A stretch of 64,000 nt of DNA from Chitinophaga japonensis (GTDB lineage Bacteria; Bacteroidota; Bacteroidia; Chitinophagales; Chitinophagaceae). A program made the translations under genes and the position numbers. Each line of letters starts with the position of its first letter. Within the stretch, counting starts at the first letter, position 1. This document shows, piece after piece, positions 1 through 8,713 of this stretch. Where the stretch lies: contig NZ_VLLG01000002.1 of assembly GCF_007830125.1 (NCBI RefSeq), positions 692,985-756,984 of the forward strand. Reading direction: 5' to 3'. The notes beneath the pieces were generated by a model, which made no database searches, had not been told where the DNA came from, and worked only from the letters and a program-made list of their open reading frames with translations.

Positions 1-2
1 AA

Positions 3-701
3 AACTGGTACAGCACGCAAACCACCGCCTATGCGCTCATTGCCATTGCCCGCTACTGCGGCAGCAATACCGGCAGCAGCAAAATGGATTTCAGCTACCA
101 GTTGAACGGCAGCAAAGGCACCGTAAAAAGCGACGGTTTCATCACCCAGGTGCCTGTTACCTTCAATGGCGACAACGGCAGCCTAAGCCTGCAGAACAAG
201 GGGCAGAACGTGCTGTACGCCCGCCTGATCCTGCAGGGGCAGCCGGATGCCGGCCAGGAGCCGGAAGCTACGCACCACCCGGAAGTGCTGAGCATACAGG
301 TGCGGTACAGCACCCGCAACGGGCAGCCGCTGGACCCGGCCACCCTGCACCAGGGCACCGATTTTATGGCCACCGTCACCATTCGTAACCCGGGCAACCG
401 CGGCTACTACGAGCAAATGGCGCTGAACCAGGTATTCCCCTCCGGCTGGGAGATACTGAACACCCGCCTGCTGGAAAGCGACAGCGCATTTTCCCAGTCG
501 CCGTTCACCTACATGGATATACGCGACGACCGGGTGTATACCTACTTTAACCTGGAAGAGCGGAAAACGCATACTTACAATGTGCTGCTGAATGCCGCTT
601 ACCTGGGCCGCTATTATCTCCCGGCCACTTCCTGCGGGGCCATGTACGATAATACCATACAGGATTTTGTGCCGGGCAAGTGGGTGGAGATTGTGAAGTA
701 G
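3..701 (+). CDS. Alpha-2-macroglobulin family protein, C-terminal part (gene begins before the window)
   Basis: The open frame runs in from the left edge and 232 codons are visible. It opens with WYSTQTTAYALIAIARYC, which matches the helical thioester/complement-like domain near the C-terminus of bacterial alpha-2-macroglobulins; the rest would be the receptor-binding-like end domain. In the family these large periplasmic or lipid-anchored proteins trap attacking proteases and are usually paired with PBP1C. Here pbpC follows after 30 bp, the classical yfhM-pbpC arrangement. The N-terminus, signal peptide and any thioester CxEQ motif lie outside the window, so it cannot be said whether the protease trap is intact. 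A start at 84 would be internal and is not the real start. Confidence 0.85.
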   Translation, partial: NWYSTQTTAYALIAIARYCGSNTGSSKMDFSYQLNGSKGTVKSDGFITQVPVTFNGDNGSLSLQNKGQNVLYARLILQGQPDAGQEPEATHHPEVLSIQVRYSTRNGQPLDPATLHQGTDFMATVTIRNPGNRGYYEQMALNQVFPSGWEILNTRLLESDSAFSQSPFTYMDIRDDRVYTYFNLEERKTHTYNVLLNAAYLGRYYLPATSCGAMYDNTIQDFVPGKWVEIVK

Positions 702-731
702 TAGTGAATAATTAAGCATTAATAATTAATA

Positions 732-3113
732 ATGAAGGACAGGTGGGCGCGTTGGGTAAAGGCAAGGAAATGGTGGTTGACAGGAGCTGCCGGGCTATTG
801 CTGGGCTACTATTGCATACTGCCCCGCCATTTATTCAACGCGCCCACTTCCTTTGTAGTAGAAGATGCCGGCGGCGGGCTGCTCAGCGCCGCCATTGCGG
901 CAGACGGGCAGTGGCGCTTCCCTGCCGGGGACGAAGTACCGGAAAAGTTCGCCCGCTGTATTACCACCTACGAGGATAAACGATTTTACTATCACTGGGG
1001 CATTGATCCCCTGGCGCTGGCCAGGGCCGTAAAGCAGAACCTGCGGCAACGCCGGGTGGTGAGCGGGGGCAGCACCCTTACCATGCAGGTGATACGCCTG
1101 GCGCGCAACCAGCCGCGCAACCTCTGGCAAAAAATGGTGGAGGCCGTACTGGCCACCCGCCTGGAATTTGCCCGTTCCAAGAAAGAGATACTGGCCCTGT
1201 ATGCCGGCCATGCGCCTTTCGGGGGTAATGTGGTAGGCCTGGAGGCCGCCGCCTGGCGCTATTATGGCCGCAGCCCGGAACAACTGTCCTGGGGGGAAAT
1301 GGCCGCCCTGGCCGTACTGCCCAACAGCCCGGCGCTGGTGCACCCCGGCCGCAACCGCCAGCTATTGGCGGCCAAACGTAACCAACTGCTGGACAAGTTG
1401 CAGCAGCGGCACTATATTGACAGCCTTACCTGCCGCCTCTCCAAGCTGGAGCCACTGCCGGCGGAGCCGCTGCCACTGCCGCAATGGGCGCCCCACCTGC
1501 TGGACCGCTTCCGGAAAGATCACACCGCACAGGATGGCAGCACCCGCATCCGCAGCACCGTGGAAGCAGCCCTGCAAAGGAACGTCGCCAGCATCGTGGA
1601 ACGCTACCACCGCCAGTACAAGGCCAACGGCATCAACAATGCCGCCGCCCTGGTGCTGGACGTGGAGACCGGCAATACCCTGGCCTATGTAGGCAATGTT
1701 TACCATCCCGGTGATCTGGAGCTGGAAAGCCATGTAGACATTATACAGGCCCCGCGTAGCCCCGGCAGCACCCTCAAGCCGCTGCTGTACGCTGCCATGC
1801 TTACAGATGGGCTGCTGCTGCCGCACACGCTGGTGCCGGACATTCCCACACAGATAGCCGGCTATACCCCGCAAAACTTTGACCTGGGTTTTGACGGCGC
1901 CGTACCGGCCTCGCGGGCGCTGTCCCGCTCCCTCAACATCCCCGCCGTGCGCATGCTGCGGGAGTACCGCTATGAGCGCTTTCATGCGCTGCTGAAGAAG
2001 ATGGGCATCACTACCATGCAACGCCCGGCGGATCATTACGGCCTCTCCATGATACTGGGCGGCGGCGAAACCAGCCTCTGGGAGCTGACCGGCATGTACG
2101 CCAGCATGGCCCGCATACTGCTGCACCAGGACCAATACCAGGGTAAGTATGATGCAGATGATATTCACCCGCCCAACTACCGGCAGGATATGCGCCGCCC
2201 CTCCCAACACAAGCCCGGCGTAGCCGGTGTGCTGGATGCCGGCGCTATCTGGTACGCCTTCCAGGCCATGGAGGAAGTGATGCGCCCCGGGGAAGAGCTG
2301 CTGTGGCAGCAATTTTCCTCCACCCAGCGCATTGCCTGGAAAACAGGCACCAGCTTCGGTTTCCGGGATGGGTGGGCCATCGGCGTAACACCGCAATATG
2401 TAGTAGGCGTATGGGTAGGCAATGCAGACGGGGAGGGCCGCCCGGGGTTGATAGGCGTATCTACCGCAGCGCCGGTGCTGTTTGACATCTTCCGCCTGCT
2501 GCACACCGGCAACTGGTTTTCCACCCCGTACAGCAAGCTGCGTAAAATTGAAGTATGCCGGCAGAGCGGCCACCGTGCATCGGAACTCTGCCCTGACAAA
2601 GATTCCCTGTGGGTGCCGGCAGCAGGCCTGCGCACCGGCGTATGCACCTATCACCAGCTAGTGCACCTGGACCATACCGGGCAATACCGCGTAACGGCCA
2701 ACTGCGAAGCGCCGGGGCAAATGCAGCACAAAGCCTGGTTTGTATTGCCGCCCGCCATGGAATTTTACTACCGTACCAAAAACAGCTACCTGCCCCTGCC
2801 GTCGTATAAGCCGGACTGCCTGGCCTCCCTGTACCAGGACAAGCCACCCATGGAGCTGATCTATCCGCGCCCCAATGCGCGCATTTATGTACCCATAGAA
2901 ATAGACGGGAAACCGGGGCAAACCATTTTTACCGCCACGCACCGCAATACGGCCGCGCACATCTACTGGCACCTGGACAACACCTATGTAGGCGCCACCA
3001 CGGAGTTTCACCAGGTAGCCCTGCACCCCGCGCCGGGCATACACACCATTACCCTGGTGGATGAGAACGGGGAAGAGCTGCAAAGGAAATTTGAAGTGCT
3101 AAAGAAAGAATAA
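732..3113 (+). CDS. pbpC: Penicillin-binding protein 1C (bifunctional glycosyltransferase/transpeptidase)
   Basis: A 793-aa inner-membrane protein with a single N-terminal anchor at about residues 14-30. The GT51 glycosyltransferase domain shows the catalytic EDKRFYYHWG (Glu81) and GGSTLTMQ (112-119). The transpeptidase domain carries SxxK at Ser346-Lys349, SLN at 400-402 and KTGTS at 537-541, so both active sites look complete. The C-terminal part (about 690-793) corresponds to the BiPBP_C domain typical of PBP1C. It polymerises and crosslinks peptidoglycan on the periplasmic side. It lies 30 bp after the alpha-2-macroglobulin gene, probably in one operon; this pair is thought to repair and defend the cell wall. 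The ATG at 732 directly follows the AT-rich spacer and gives the membrane anchor. Confidence 0.93.
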   Translation: MKDRWARWVKARKWWLTGAAGLLLGYYCILPRHLFNAPTSFVVEDAGGGLLSAAIAADGQWRFPAGDEVPEKFARCITTYEDKRFYYHWGIDPLALARAVKQNLRQRRVVSGGSTLTMQVIRLARNQPRNLWQKMVEAVLATRLEFARSKKEILALYAGHAPFGGNVVGLEAAAWRYYGRSPEQLSWGEMAALAVLPNSPALVHPGRNRQLLAAKRNQLLDKLQQRHYIDSLTCRLSKLEPLPAEPLPLPQWAPHLLDRFRKDHTAQDGSTRIRSTVEAALQRNVASIVERYHRQYKANGINNAAALVLDVETGNTLAYVGNVYHPGDLELESHVDIIQAPRSPGSTLKPLLYAAMLTDGLLLPHTLVPDIPTQIAGYTPQNFDLGFDGAVPASRALSRSLNIPAVRMLREYRYERFHALLKKMGITTMQRPADHYGLSMILGGGETSLWELTGMYASMARILLHQDQYQGKYDADDIHPPNYRQDMRRPSQHKPGVAGVLDAGAIWYAFQAMEEVMRPGEELLWQQFSSTQRIAWKTGTSFGFRDGWAIGVTPQYVVGVWVGNADGEGRPGLIGVSTAAPVLFDIFRLLHTGNWFSTPYSKLRKIEVCRQSGHRASELCPDKDSLWVPAAGLRTGVCTYHQLVHLDHTGQYRVTANCEAPGQMQHKAWFVLPPAMEFYYRTKNSYLPLPSYKPDCLASLYQDKPPMELIYPRPNARIYVPIEIDGKPGQTIFTATHRNTAAHIYWHLDNTYVGATTEFHQVALHPAPGIHTITLVDENGEELQRKFEVLKKE

Positions 3114-3128
3114 TGAGAATGTAAAATA

Positions 3129-4388
3129 TCAATAACCATACTTCTCCTTCCACAACCCTCTCAAATACTTCCGCAGCTCTTCTTCCCGGGCGTTCTTACC
3201 GGGATCGTACAGCGTGGTGCCGCGGATCTCGTCCGGCAGGTATTCCTGGGCGGAGAAATTGTTGTCAAAATCATGCGCGTAAGCGTATCCTTTGCCGTAG
3301 CCCTGCTGCTTCATCAGTTTAGTGGGCGCATTGCGGATATGCAGGGGCACCGGCAGGTCGCCGGTTTGCGATACCAGTGACTGAGCTTTGTTGATGGCCA
3401 TGTAGGCCGCATTGCTTTTAGGCGAGGAAGCCAGGTAAGTAGCGCACTGCGACAGGATGATCCGGGCCTCCGGGTAGCCGATCATGTTCACGGCCTGGAA
3501 GCAACTGGTAGCCAGCAACTGCGCATTGGGATTGGCATTGCCGATATCTTCCGAAGCCAGTATCAGCAGGCGGCGGGCGATGAACTTGACATCCTCCCCG
3601 CCTTCTATCATCCGCGCCAGCCAGTATACCGCCGCATTGGGATCGCTGCCGCGGATGGATTTGATGAAGGCGGAAATAATATCATAATGCTGTTCGCCGG
3701 TCTTATCATAGATCGCGATACGTTGCTGGGCAATGTCCATCACCACCTTGTCCGTGATCACGATGGGGCCGTTGCCCTGCAGGGTGTCCACCACCAACTC
3801 AAAGAGGTTGAGCAGCTTGCGGGCGTCGCCGCCGGCAATATTCAGCAGGGCCGTAGTTTCTTTTATTTCTATCTGCTGCTCCCGCAGCCACTCGTCCCTT
3901 TGCATGGCTAGTTGCAGCAGTTGCCGCAGCTCCGGTTCCCCCAGGGGTTTCAGCACATATACCTGGCAGCGGGACAGCAGGGCCGAATTCACTTCGAAAG
4001 AGGGATTCTCCGTGGTAGCGCCGATGAGGGTGATGATCCCTTTTTCCACGGCGCCCAGCAATGCATCCTGCTGCGATTTATTGAAGCGGTGTATCTCGTC
4101 AATGAACAGTACGGCGTGCCCCTGCCGCCGTGCGATCTCGATCACTTCCCGCACTTCCTTTACACCGGCCGCAATGGCGCTGAGCGTATAAAAAGGCACC
4201 TGCAGGGTATGGGCGATAATGTTGGCGATCGTGGTTTTGCCCACGCCGGGAGGGCCCCACAATATCATGGATGGAATTTTGCCCTGTTGCAACGCCTTGC
4301 GCAAAATGCTGCCTTCACCGGTCAGGTGCTCCTGCCCTACCAGTTCGTCCAGCGCTGCCGGTCTTAAACGTTCTGCTAAAGGTTCCAT
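3129..4388 (-). CDS. rarA: Replication-associated recombination protein A (AAA+ ATPase)
   Basis: A 419-aa AAA+ ATPase of the RarA/MgsA/WRNIP1 family. Walker A GPPGVGKT lies at 45-52, Walker B with DEIH at 97-100, followed by the sensor-1 region GATTENPSFEVN and the C-terminal MgsA clamp-loader-like tetramerisation region. The protein acts at stalled replication forks and interacts with SSB. Length is normal for the family. It is convergent with pbpC (15 bp apart) and stands 23 bp downstream of the small membrane protein gene on the same strand, so the two could be co-transcribed. Confidence 0.93.
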   Translation of the reverse strand: MEPLAERLRPAALDELVGQEHLTGEGSILRKALQQGKIPSMILWGPPGVGKTTIANIIAHTLQVPFYTLSAIAAGVKEVREVIEIARRQGHAVLFIDEIHRFNKSQQDALLGAVEKGIITLIGATTENPSFEVNSALLSRCQVYVLKPLGEPELRQLLQLAMQRDEWLREQQIEIKETTALLNIAGGDARKLLNLFELVVDTLQGNGPIVITDKVVMDIAQQRIAIYDKTGEQHYDIISAFIKSIRGSDPNAAVYWLARMIEGGEDVKFIARRLLILASEDIGNANPNAQLLATSCFQAVNMIGYPEARIILSQCATYLASSPKSNAAYMAINKAQSLVSQTGDLPVPLHIRNAPTKLMKQQGYGKGYAYAHDFDNNFSAQEYLPDEIRGTTLYDPGKNAREEELRKYLRGLWKEKYGY

Positions 4389-4411
4389 ATAAATAGCTGT
4401 TGGCTAAAAGC

Positions 4412-4900
4412 TTATTTCTTTTCCTGCCATTGACGGAGGAAAGCAAATGACAGGGCGCAGTTGACCAGCACCGCCGCCGCATGTATGATCAGGAAGATGA
4501 TCAGCCCCGTCATCAGGCTGCGCATGGCGTCCATACCGGGCGCAGGTTGGTTTTGCGGCAGTTGCAGCATGGCCTGCTGCAGCATTTCATCCATATTGTT
4601 CAACCCGAAAATGCCGTTGGTGATCAGCAGCACGGCATAAAAGATCGCCATAAAACCCATGATGCGGATACCGCCGGGGGTATTGGCTTTCAGCGGCCGT
4701 GCAGGGTCCCGCAGGCTTTGCTGCAGGGAAATGCTCAGGATGCTGTGTATCACTACGGAGCCGGTCAGCAGCGTAAAGATCAGCACCGGCGACAGCGCGG
4801 GCATAAACAACAACGCCAGCAACAGCATCAGTACAAAAAAACCTGCGACCAGTAGGTTAATAATGCTAAGTACCCTGAATATTCCGAACTTTGAAGACAT
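4412..4900 (-). CDS. Small integral membrane protein of unknown function
   Basis: I do not recognise the family. From the ATG at 4900 the protein is 162 aa with four hydrophobic segments: about 12-34 (LLVAGFFVLMLLLALLF), 37-55, 80-98 and 130-155 (LMTGLIIFLIIHAAAVLVNCAL). A loop of about 30 residues rich in Met, Gln and Pro lies between segments three and four. An upstream in-frame ATG at 4963 would add 21 residues of no obvious membrane or signal character, so I prefer the MSSKFGIFR start. It precedes rarA on the same strand and is divergent from the M13 peptidase gene. Confidence 0.6.
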   Translation of the reverse strand: MSSKFGIFRVLSIINLLVAGFFVLMLLLALLFMPALSPVLIFTLLTGSVVIHSILSISLQQSLRDPARPLKANTPGGIRIMGFMAIFYAVLLITNGIFGLNNMDEMLQQAMLQLPQNQPAPGMDAMRSLMTGLIIFLIIHAAAVLVNCALSFAFLRQWQEKK

Positions 4901-5045
4901 ACTCACACTTTTAATAATTGCAGCTACAAACCTAGCTAAATTAGTTGATAGTGAACCGGCCATCCCGTTTTAGCCCCTGTAATCCGCGGAAGCCGTTAAA
5001 TAATGGTTAAATCATGTATATTTAAACACTAAACCTGTTTTACTT

Positions 5046-7094
5046 ATGAATAACAAGCATGCTGCAAAGCTACTATTGCTGGCGGCCATTTCTACCATGG
5101 CAGCCTGCAATTCCCAAACCTCCAACCAGGCGGCAGACTCCACCAAAGTGCCGGCCTTTGATCTGAGCTCCATTGATTCCAGCCACCAACCATGTGAAGA
5201 TTTTGATGAATTTGCCAACGGCAACTGGAAAAAGAATAATCCTATACCTTCCACGGAAAGCCGCTGGGGCGCTTTTAACGTACTGGATAAGGAAAACAAG
5301 GAAGTAAGACTGAAAGGCATCATAGCAGCGATCAGCCAGCAGACCGACCTGAAAAAAGGTACGGAGGAACAGCAGATCGCGGACTACTACCGGTCTTTCC
5401 TGGATACCACCACCATTGAAAAGCTGGGCATCTCCCCGCTGCAGCCCTATCTTGATAAGATCAATGCCGTGCAGTCGCTGGACGACTGGTCTACCGTTAC
5501 CGGCGAGCTGCAGAAGATAGGCGTGAACACCTTTGCCGTGTTCAGCGTAGATGCTGATGCACGCAACAGCTCCATGAATGCACTGTATGAGTACCAGGCC
5601 GGCCTGAGCCTGCGCGAGCGCAGCTATTACGACCGGATGGATTCCAACACCGTGAATGTGCGGAATGAATTTGTAAAGCACGTGGATACCATGTTCCGGA
5701 TGGCAGGTTTCGCGGATAAAGATCCCGGTAAAACCCTGCTGAACTTTGAAACCAAGCTGGCCAAGCTGCAATTGACCAATGTGGAGCGCCGCGACCCGGT
5801 GAAGACCTATAACAAAGCGCCTTTCAGCGAACTGAAAACGCTGGCGCCCCAGTTTAACTGGGACTACTATGCCAGCACGCAGGGCATTCAAACAGATACG
5901 GTTATCATCGAGAACAAAGACTACCTGAAGAAAGCCGGTGCACTGCTGAAAGCCACCCCGATGGAAACATTGAAAATGTATGCCCGCTGGCAGCTCCTGC
6001 ACCGCTTTGCCAGCTACCTGCCGCAGAAGTTCGACCAGGCCAATTTCTACTTTTACGGTACGGTGATGAGCGGGCAGAAAGAGCAGAAGCAACGCGTGGA
6101 AAGGGCTATCCGCTCTACGGACGGTACGCTGGGCATGCCCCTGGGCAAGCTGTTCGTAAAGCAGTATTTCCCGGAAAGCTCCAAGCAGAAAGTGTCTGAA
6201 ATGATCGAGAACGTACGCTCCGTATACGGTGAGCGGATAGACAAGCTGACCTGGATGAGCGACTCTACTAAAAAAATGGCGCACAAAAAGCTGGCTTCCT
6301 TCACCTACAAGATCGGTTACCCGGACAAATGGAAGGATTATTCCACCATCAATGTACAAGCCGGCAACCTGGTCGACAATATTATTTCCGCCAGCATTTA
6401 CGGGAATAATGAAGCAGTGGCCAAAATAGGCAAGCCGGTGGACAAGCAAGAGTGGTTCATGACGCCGCAGACCGTGAATGCCTACTACAACCCGCTGAAT
6501 AATGAAGTGGTGTTCCCCGCCGGCATCCTGCAACCCCCGTTCTTCAATCCCGATGCGGACGACGCCATTAACTACGGCGGCATCATTGCCGTAATAGGCC
6601 ACGAGTTCACCCACGGTTTTGACGACCAGGGCTCCCAGTTTGATGCGGACGGTAACCTGAAAAACTGGTGGACCGCTGCAGACCGCGCCAACTTCGACAA
6701 GCTGACCGGCAAGTATGTGCAATACTTCAGCGGTATAGAAGCCCTGCCGGGCTTTAACATCAATGGCGCGCTCACCATTGGTGAGAACGTGGCGGACCTG
6801 GGCGGCCTTACCCTGGCCTACCATGCGCTGGAAAAATCACTGGAGGGCAAGCCGGAGCCGGAACCGATTGACGGTTACAACTGGAAGCAGCGTTTCTTCC
6901 TGGGCTGGGCACAGGTATGGCATGGCAATACTACGGATGCCGCCCTGCGCAACCAGATCCAGACAGACCCGCACTCCCCCGCGCGCTACCGGATCAATGG
7001 TCCCCTGCCGCATATGAAGGAGTTCCAGGAAGCCTGGGGCTGCACCAGCGGCAAAATGGTGCTGCCGGACAGCGCCCGCGTGGTGATCTGGTAA
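5046..7094 (+). CDS. M13 family (neprilysin/PepO-like) zinc metallopeptidase lipoprotein
   Basis: A 682-aa peptidase M13 protein. The N-terminus is a lipoprotein signal peptide ending in the lipobox MAAC with Cys21, so the enzyme should be anchored in the envelope. The zinc site is HEFTH at 519-523, with the third ligand Glu580 in ENVAD (580-584). The substrate-binding motif NAYYNP precedes it, as in neprilysin. Length fits the family (about 660-700). The usual C-terminal CRVW ends as RVVIW here, a small variation. It probably degrades peptides outside the cytoplasm. It is monocistronic, followed by a strong terminator at 7121-7158. Confidence 0.92.
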   Translation: MNNKHAAKLLLLAAISTMAACNSQTSNQAADSTKVPAFDLSSIDSSHQPCEDFDEFANGNWKKNNPIPSTESRWGAFNVLDKENKEVRLKGIIAAISQQTDLKKGTEEQQIADYYRSFLDTTTIEKLGISPLQPYLDKINAVQSLDDWSTVTGELQKIGVNTFAVFSVDADARNSSMNALYEYQAGLSLRERSYYDRMDSNTVNVRNEFVKHVDTMFRMAGFADKDPGKTLLNFETKLAKLQLTNVERRDPVKTYNKAPFSELKTLAPQFNWDYYASTQGIQTDTVIIENKDYLKKAGALLKATPMETLKMYARWQLLHRFASYLPQKFDQANFYFYGTVMSGQKEQKQRVERAIRSTDGTLGMPLGKLFVKQYFPESSKQKVSEMIENVRSVYGERIDKLTWMSDSTKKMAHKKLASFTYKIGYPDKWKDYSTINVQAGNLVDNIISASIYGNNEAVAKIGKPVDKQEWFMTPQTVNAYYNPLNNEVVFPAGILQPPFFNPDADDAINYGGIIAVIGHEFTHGFDDQGSQFDADGNLKNWWTAADRANFDKLTGKYVQYFSGIEALPGFNINGALTIGENVADLGGLTLAYHALEKSLEGKPEPEPIDGYNWKQRFFLGWAQVWHGNTTDAALRNQIQTDPHSPARYRINGPLPHMKEFQEAWGCTSGKMVLPDSARVVIW

Positions 7095-7120
7095 GTAATT
7101 CCTGCACTGGAAAAAATAGC

Positions 7121-7158
7121 AAAGAGGGTGTATCTAAAGTACGATACACCCTCTTTTT
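7121..7158 (+). terminator. Rho-independent terminator after the M13 peptidase gene
   Basis: A perfect 14-bp stem (7121-7134 with 7143-7156, beginning AAAGAGGGTGTATC) closes an 8-nt loop and runs into a T tract. It lies 26 bp after the peptidase stop codon and would work in both directions because of the flanking A and T runs. Confidence 0.9.
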
Positions 7159-7248
7159 ATCCCGGTACCTGGCAAAAACCGGCTTTGATGTCGCAAACTA
7201 CCCCTCAAGTTGTCGTATTCACGCATTACCGCTTTCATGGAAGGGAAA

Positions 7249-7256
7249 TAGCTTTG
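7249..7256 (+). promoter_or_regulatory. Bacteroidota -7 promoter box for the DoxX-like gene
   Basis: TAGCTTTG is an exact TAnnTTTG match. It lies 40 bp before the ATG at 7297. No convincing -33 TTTG was seen. Confidence 0.55.
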
Positions 7257-7296
7257 CATTAAACAAACAGACCAACAAACCTAAAAATCTTGCATC

Positions 7297-7731
7297 ATGA
7301 AAAAGAATAAGATCATCTTCTGGATTGCCACTGCCATTATCGTACTGTGGGATGGCGTAATGCCGGGCCTTACTTCTCATACCCCCCTTGCCGTGGAAGC
7401 TATCAGGAAGCTGGGGTATCCCGATTATTTCAGGGTAATGCTCACCGTATTTAAAGTGACCGGCGCCATACTGCTGGTGTTTCCCTTTGTTCCCGCCCGC
7501 CTGAAGGAATGGGCATATGCCGGCTTCGGCATCAGCCTGATCTGCGCTGCTGTAAGCAATGCGGTGGTGTATGGCTTCGGCAGCTTTGCCATCTTCCCGC
7601 TGGTGATCCTGGCTATACTGGTGGTGTCTTACGTCTACTATCACAAGCTGCTGGATGCCGGCGCCTTCCGCCGTGGCCGCAGCCGCGTGGCGCAGGGCGA
7701 TTTTGACAACGCAGGTGTAGTGCTGCAGTAA
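7297..7731 (+). CDS. DoxX-like family membrane protein
   Basis: A 144-aa protein with four transmembrane segments (about 8-25, 45-65, 72-92 and 96-115), the topology and size of the DoxX-like family (PF13564 type). Recognisable features are the N-terminal WIATAIIVLWDGVMPG and the early PLAVEAIRKLGYPDYF stretch, which is common in Bacteroidota DoxX-like proteins. The biochemical role of this family is not settled; relatives are linked to thiol or oxidative metabolism. The C-terminal 30 residues are charged and cytoplasmic. It is probably monocistronic, with its own promoter and a long non-coding spacer after it. Confidence 0.75.
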   Translation: MKKNKIIFWIATAIIVLWDGVMPGLTSHTPLAVEAIRKLGYPDYFRVMLTVFKVTGAILLVFPFVPARLKEWAYAGFGISLICAAVSNAVVYGFGSFAIFPLVILAILVVSYVYYHKLLDAGAFRRGRSRVAQGDFDNAGVVLQ

Positions 7732-7749
7732 AAGGCAGCAATAACAAGC

Positions 7750-8003
7750 GCTGTCAATGCCAGCCTGCCAGGTGGCGACGCCCACCAAAACGATGGCGCG
7801 CTCCATCTGCCTGCTGACACGATACATCTGTCATGTTTCACACTCCACTTTCCAGGTGGCGGTGTCCACCTGGAAAGTGGCAACGCCACCCTGTCAGTTT
7901 AAGGGCTCATTTAATGTGTTGGCGGGGTCTTTTAAACAGTTGCCGGCTTCTTTTAAAGAACTGTCCACGGATTTTAAAGTCCTGCTCCCTTCCTTTTAAC
8001 CGA
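7750..8003. repeat. Degenerate tandem array with 21-bp period, including a 15-bp perfect hairpin
   Basis: This fills the 317-bp gap between 7731 and 8049. A TTTAA core recurs at 7910, 7931, 7952, 7973 and 7995, spacing 21, 21, 21 and 22. Further left the units carry a CCAGGTGGC-like core (7767, 7852) or its complement. Two neighbouring units form a perfect inverted repeat: 7845-7859 (CCACTTTCCAGGTGG) pairs with 7866-7880 around a 6-nt loop. Because 21 is a multiple of three, the array reads as degenerate 7-residue repeats (SFK motifs) in one frame, but I do not think it is a gene. Confidence 0.6.
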
Positions 8004-8048
8004 TTGGTCATTTTGCCGTACCTTTATGCGGTCTTTAAAAACAGCGTG

Positions 8049-8273
8049 ATGAAGCATTTATTGAAACAGTATCAAAAGGAGATCAGGAACATACTGCTGT
8101 TGGCATTGGTGGTAGCGTTGATTCCCTACGTACCGCAGGCGGTGCATTTTATACGGACATTTACCGGCACCATGCTGCTGATAGGCGTCCTGTGCGGCTG
8201 CGTACTGGGCCTGAGCCTGAAACTGCACTACCGGATCATGGTAATGCGTATTTCACAGGATAACAGCAATTAA
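8049..8273 (+). CDS. Small hypothetical membrane protein (74 aa)
   Basis: From the ATG at 8049 the product is 74 aa with two hydrophobic segments, about 13-31 (NILLLALVVALIPYVPQA) and 38-56 (TGTMLLIGVLCGCVLGLSL), and a basic N-terminus. The same frame is open upstream to 7833, but that extension consists of the 21-bp repeat array and has no protein character, so the start is placed after it. I recognise no family. It is followed after 26 bp by the YHS lipoprotein gene, with which it may form an operon. Confidence 0.5.
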   Translation: MKHLLKQYQKEIRNILLLALVVALIPYVPQAVHFIRTFTGTMLLIGVLCGCVLGLSLKLHYRIMVMRISQDNSN

Positions 8274-8299
8274 AAGTAAAAAGCAAAAAACATCCTTTT

Positions 8300-8581
8300 A
8301 TGCAAAGGTTATGCTATAGCATCTTACTGGCCGGGATATTAGCGGCCTGCGGAACCAGTACTACGCAACAACAGGAAACCACCACTGCGGAACAGGGGGC
8401 TATCACTGCCATTGCCAGCAGCCTGCCCGGCGATCCGGTGTGCGAAATGCCTTATGATACCAGCTACCAGGAATGGAGCGTGTATAAAGGGGATACCGTG
8501 TATTTCTGCTCTCCCACCTGCAAAGGCGTGTTTGATAAGAACCCGGAGAAGTATGCAGCGAATTTGAAGCAGGGGGAATAA
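8300..8581 (+). CDS. YHS-domain lipoprotein
   Basis: A 93-aa secreted lipoprotein: signal peptide to the lipobox LAAC (Cys17), a Thr/Gln-rich linker, then a YHS domain from about residue 47, with DPVCEMPYDTSYQE, a YFCSPTCKGVF stretch and NPEKYAANL. The three cysteines (DPVC, YFC, PTC) are typical of YHS/TRASH-like metal-binding modules. Such proteins are often found with copper or heavy-metal handling systems, but no such system is next to it here. It is probably co-transcribed with the small membrane protein upstream. Confidence 0.75.
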   Translation: MQRLCYSILLAGILAACGTSTTQQQETTTAEQGAITAIASSLPGDPVCEMPYDTSYQEWSVYKGDTVYFCSPTCKGVFDKNPEKYAANLKQGE

Positions 8582-8590
8582 TGACCCATT

Positions 8591-8647
8591 CATTACGACG
8601 CTTTTATGTCGTAATGCCCCACATTACGACATAAAAGTGTCGTAATG
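8591..8647. repeat. Long near-perfect palindrome between convergent genes
   Basis: Left arm 8591-8616 and right arm 8622-8647 are 26-bp inverted repeats with a single mismatch around the loop CCCCA. Each arm is itself a short palindrome (CATTACGAC ... GTCGTAATG), so alternative folds are possible. It lies 9 bp after the YHS gene stop and could act in transcript ending or stabilisation. Confidence 0.8.
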
Positions 8648-8653
8648 TGAGGC

Positions 8654-8694
8654 AAAAAAGCCTACTCACGCAAAAAAATGGGTAGGCCTTTTTT
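8654..8694. terminator. Putative bidirectional terminator between convergent genes
   Basis: GCCTAC (8660-8665) pairs with GTAGGC (8682-8687). The stem is flanked by an A run on the left and a T run on the right (TTTTTT), so it could end transcripts from both the YHS gene and the M57 peptidase gene. Confidence 0.6.
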
Positions 8695-8713
8695 ATGAGA
8701 AAAATTCTTATTA

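Noticed and set aside
4994-5010. CGTTAA and GGTTAA 11 bp apart, upstream of the M13 peptidase gene, as another Pho box
   Set aside because: Only two units, no -7 box at the 20-bp distance on either strand, in an AT-rich spacer; likely chance.
5073-6824. 583-codon open frame on the minus strand opposite the M13 peptidase gene
   Set aside because: Antisense shadow caused by GC-rich third positions. The translated protein has no recognisable family and the opposite strand encodes a complete peptidase.
7757-7999. 80-codon frame with repeated SFK heptads in the 21-bp array
   Set aside because: Reading frame is a consequence of the 21-bp period; the units are degenerate, include a hairpin, and no promoter or conserved protein character is seen.
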